Below, in pieces: positions 24,848-26,936 of a stretch of 26,936 nucleotides of DNA (its first letter is position 1; every line of letters starts with the position of its first letter). A model generated the notes under the pieces. It was not told where the DNA came from, did no database searches, and worked only from the letters and a program-made list of their open reading frames with translations. A program made the position numbers and the translations under genes. Location: positions 1 through 26,936 of the forward strand of contig JAGODU010000043.1 of assembly GCA_017998095.1 (NCBI GenBank). Reading direction: 5' to 3'. This stretch comes from Prolixibacteraceae bacterium. GTDB lineage: Bacteria > Bacteroidota > Bacteroidia > Bacteroidales > Prolixibacteraceae.

Positions 24848-26917
24848 ATGAAGAAGTTTAAGTTTGAATTAAAGAAGAAGTACTTAATGCTGTTAGTTGC
24901 TTTTACTTGCTCATTACCTTTTGCTGTTAATGCAAAGTATGTTTACCATGGAACTGGTAATCCTTACCTTCCCTTGTGGGAGCATTTACCCGATGGTGAA
25001 CCCCGAGTATTTGAAGATCCCGATAATCCGGGAAAGTTCAGGGCTTACATAATTGGTTCACACGATGTGAGGGTTAACAGTTATTGTGGTCCCGATATCC
25101 GTATGTGGTCAGCTCCGGTAGAAAATTTATCGGAATGGAGGAATGAAGGTCCTATTTTTACTTATCCTATTGAGGGGCAGTGGGATGTTATGTACGCACC
25201 AGACCTTGTTGAAGTCAAAAGAAAGAACGGCACTAAGGAATACTACCTGTTTCCGCATAGTCGTGGACGTAACCGCGAGGCAATGGTGTGCAAGGGTGAC
25301 CGTCCCGATGGACCTTTCAAACCAATTAATCTGAATGAAGATGGAACAGCCACTGTTCCCGGCAGCATTTTTGGTTTCGACCCTGCAGTTTATATTGAAA
25401 ATATTACTGATCCAAAGGATCCTGATTTTGAAATAGGATTCAGGGCTTATGGATTTTGGGGTTTTCAGCGTTCATTGGCTGCTCAGCTGGATCAGAACAC
25501 CATGTATTCGGTACGCCCGGGAACGGAAATTATCAAGTACCTGCTTCCTGCAAGTGCGCGATACGGTGAGATCAGAGACCCTAAGGGAACGGAATATCCA
25601 AATGTTTATGCTGATCAGGATCTTGGTACATTCAACTTCTTTGAAGCGTCGTCAATACGCAAGGTTGGCAATAAATATATAACAGTTTTCAGCGGTTACT
25701 CAGGTCCCGAATATGGTGTCAGCAGTTCTAACTCTACATTGAGGTATGCTGTTGCCGATTCACCATTAGGGCCATGGAAAAGTGGCGGTGTTCTGGTTGA
25801 TTCAAGAGCTCCGGTTTTAAATCATGATGGTTCTAAAATTGAAACAACAAATGCGGGTCATAACACGCATGGCAGTATTCAGCAAATAAACGGTCAATGG
25901 TATGTCTTTTATCACAGGCCACCAAGAGGTTTCGGCTTTGCCCGTCAGGCAATGGTTGCTCCTATTACTATTCAATGGGACGAAAAACCTGTAGCACAGG
26001 GGGGAACAGCTGTTATCAGAGGCTACGATCCTTATGCGATAGATCAGATATGGGGAGCTAAAGACAATCAGGGAGTTGAATACAAAGGAGCTGAAGTAAC
26101 TTCAGAAGGGTTCCAGATTTATGGACTTGACCCGTATCAATATTATTCAGCAGGATATGCCTGTTATCTTTCCGACACAAAGCTACAACAAGATTCATGG
26201 GATATATGGGACAACCATATGACTATTTCAGACATGCAGAATGGAAGTATTGCCGGGTTTAAATATTTCGGCTTTGGCGGTCTTGATAAGGATAAAAAAG
26301 GATTGAAAGCTTTTAATGGTGCAAAGAAGGGAAATAAAACAGCGTTCAACCTTTTTATTACACCTAAGACTGCTAAAAGTTTTAAAGTAAACATTTGGTT
26401 AGATGGCCCATGGGATAATGCAATATGGAAAGGTAAAAAGATAGGTGAGATAATTGTTCCTGCCAATTCGAAACAGGAAGTAACAAAATTCACTATTGAT
26501 GTGGCAAAATACGTTGAGGGATTGGATAAGAAACATGCAATTTTCGTGGTCACTGAAGGTGCTGATCAGGAAGCTCTGTGTGATTTTATCGGATTGGGGT
26601 TCAGTTCTGCAAAGAAATCAATTGAAAGGCCTGTTGCACCAATGGTAAGCATTTCAGTAAACGGAAAGGCGATTGAAGTACCTGCAACTCCCGTTCGTTC
26701 TACCAATGCAAACGGTATTACTGATTACGATTTGTACGAAACCACTGTTAAGCTTCCTTCAGGCTCAGTTGGAGTTCCTGTTATTACAGCTTCAGCAAGC
26801 GATAAAGCTGTGAAAGTGGCCATTGAACAGGCACAATCAACTACAGGCACTGCAGTTGTTAAATGCGATTATAACGGTGTTGTGAAGACATACAAAGTTG
26901 TATTTGGAGTTGAATAG
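24848..26917 (+). CDS. Secreted GH43-like glycoside hydrolase
   Basis: A 689-residue protein with a signal peptide (residues 1-29, AVNAK). Residues about 35-400 look like a five-bladed GH43/GH-F beta-propeller: EPRVFEDPDNPGKFRAY (Asp57), MYAPDLVEV, GFDPAVYIE (Asp178) and FNFFEASSIRKVGNKY (Glu266). Asp57, Asp178 and Glu266 are the likely base, pKa-setting residue and acid. Residues about 410-590 form a beta-sandwich carbohydrate-binding module-like region (KVNIWLDGPWDNAIWKGKKIG), and the last 90 residues an Ig-like domain. There is no T9SS tail. GH43 enzymes cut arabinose- or xylose-containing glycans; the substrate here is not known. The start ATG fits the signal peptide. Confidence 0.83.
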   Translation: MKKFKFELKKKYLMLLVAFTCSLPFAVNAKYVYHGTGNPYLPLWEHLPDGEPRVFEDPDNPGKFRAYIIGSHDVRVNSYCGPDIRMWSAPVENLSEWRNEGPIFTYPIEGQWDVMYAPDLVEVKRKNGTKEYYLFPHSRGRNREAMVCKGDRPDGPFKPINLNEDGTATVPGSIFGFDPAVYIENITDPKDPDFEIGFRAYGFWGFQRSLAAQLDQNTMYSVRPGTEIIKYLLPASARYGEIRDPKGTEYPNVYADQDLGTFNFFEASSIRKVGNKYITVFSGYSGPEYGVSSSNSTLRYAVADSPLGPWKSGGVLVDSRAPVLNHDGSKIETTNAGHNTHGSIQQINGQWYVFYHRPPRGFGFARQAMVAPITIQWDEKPVAQGGTAVIRGYDPYAIDQIWGAKDNQGVEYKGAEVTSEGFQIYGLDPYQYYSAGYACYLSDTKLQQDSWDIWDNHMTISDMQNGSIAGFKYFGFGGLDKDKKGLKAFNGAKKGNKTAFNLFITPKTAKSFKVNIWLDGPWDNAIWKGKKIGEIIVPANSKQEVTKFTIDVAKYVEGLDKKHAIFVVTEGADQEALCDFIGLGFSSAKKSIERPVAPMVSISVNGKAIEVPATPVRSTNANGITDYDLYETTVKLPSGSVGVPVITASASDKAVKVAIEQAQSTTGTAVVKCDYNGVVKTYKVVFGVE

Positions 26918-26936
26918 AAAATTTTATTTGTGAATA

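Overview
The window looks like a chromosomal piece of a low-GC member of the Bacteroidota, probably a Bacteroidales or Marinilabiliales-type bacterium. Four secreted proteins end in type IX secretion (T9SS) type A sorting domains with the YPNP/YPS motif. Several start regions carry the Bacteroidota sigma promoter (TTTG, about 20 bp, TAnnTTTG). The families present (BACON domain, DUF5777, 7TM-HD phosphodiesterase, lipoproteins with SxxC-like lipoboxes, GLUG repeats) also fit this phylum. I see no rRNA, tRNA, CRISPR array, phage gene or transposase.

Layout. 1-4900 is housekeeping: the end of an outer-membrane barrel protein, a convergent NUDIX hydrolase plus NlpC/P60 peptidase pair, a PgpH-like cyclic-di-AMP phosphodiesterase, and an aldose 1-epimerase closed by a clear terminator. 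4950-9070 holds an alpha-helical lipoprotein and a 1012-residue fused ABCG-type transporter. 9070-9520 is non-coding and carries dispersed repeats around a perfect 16-bp hairpin. 9521-17604 is a cell-surface block. It contains a CBM9-like/BACON T9SS protein, a minus-strand four-gene operon (secreted CxxCH protein with T9SS tail, CxxCH lipoprotein, YceI-like protein, DUF5777 barrel), a secreted CotH-kinase-like protein and an 816-residue lipoprotein with a papain-like Cys/His/Asp pattern. 18186-20801 encodes a large GLUG-repeat T9SS protein.

20801-24125 is the most unusual stretch. A chain of tiny hairpins, each with its own stem sequence but a shared TTC/TGC loop and a shared GTTA spacer, starts at the stop codon of the GLUG gene. 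It leads into a long inverted repeat. A gap-free related copy lies exactly 3089 bp further on. Between the copies lie a membrane protein/winged-helix regulator operon, a GyrI-like protein and an AAA/DUF4143 ATPase. A reverse-oriented piece of the hairpin array forms the 3' coding end of the GyrI-like gene. The membrane protein/regulator promoter has a perfect inverted repeat between its -33 and -7 boxes, and the ATPase promoter has two direct repeats 23 bp apart; both look like operators.

24277-26917 is a probable carbohydrate-related pair: a secreted DUF3237 protein followed by a GH43-like secreted glycoside hydrolase. All functions come from reading motifs by eye; no database search was run.
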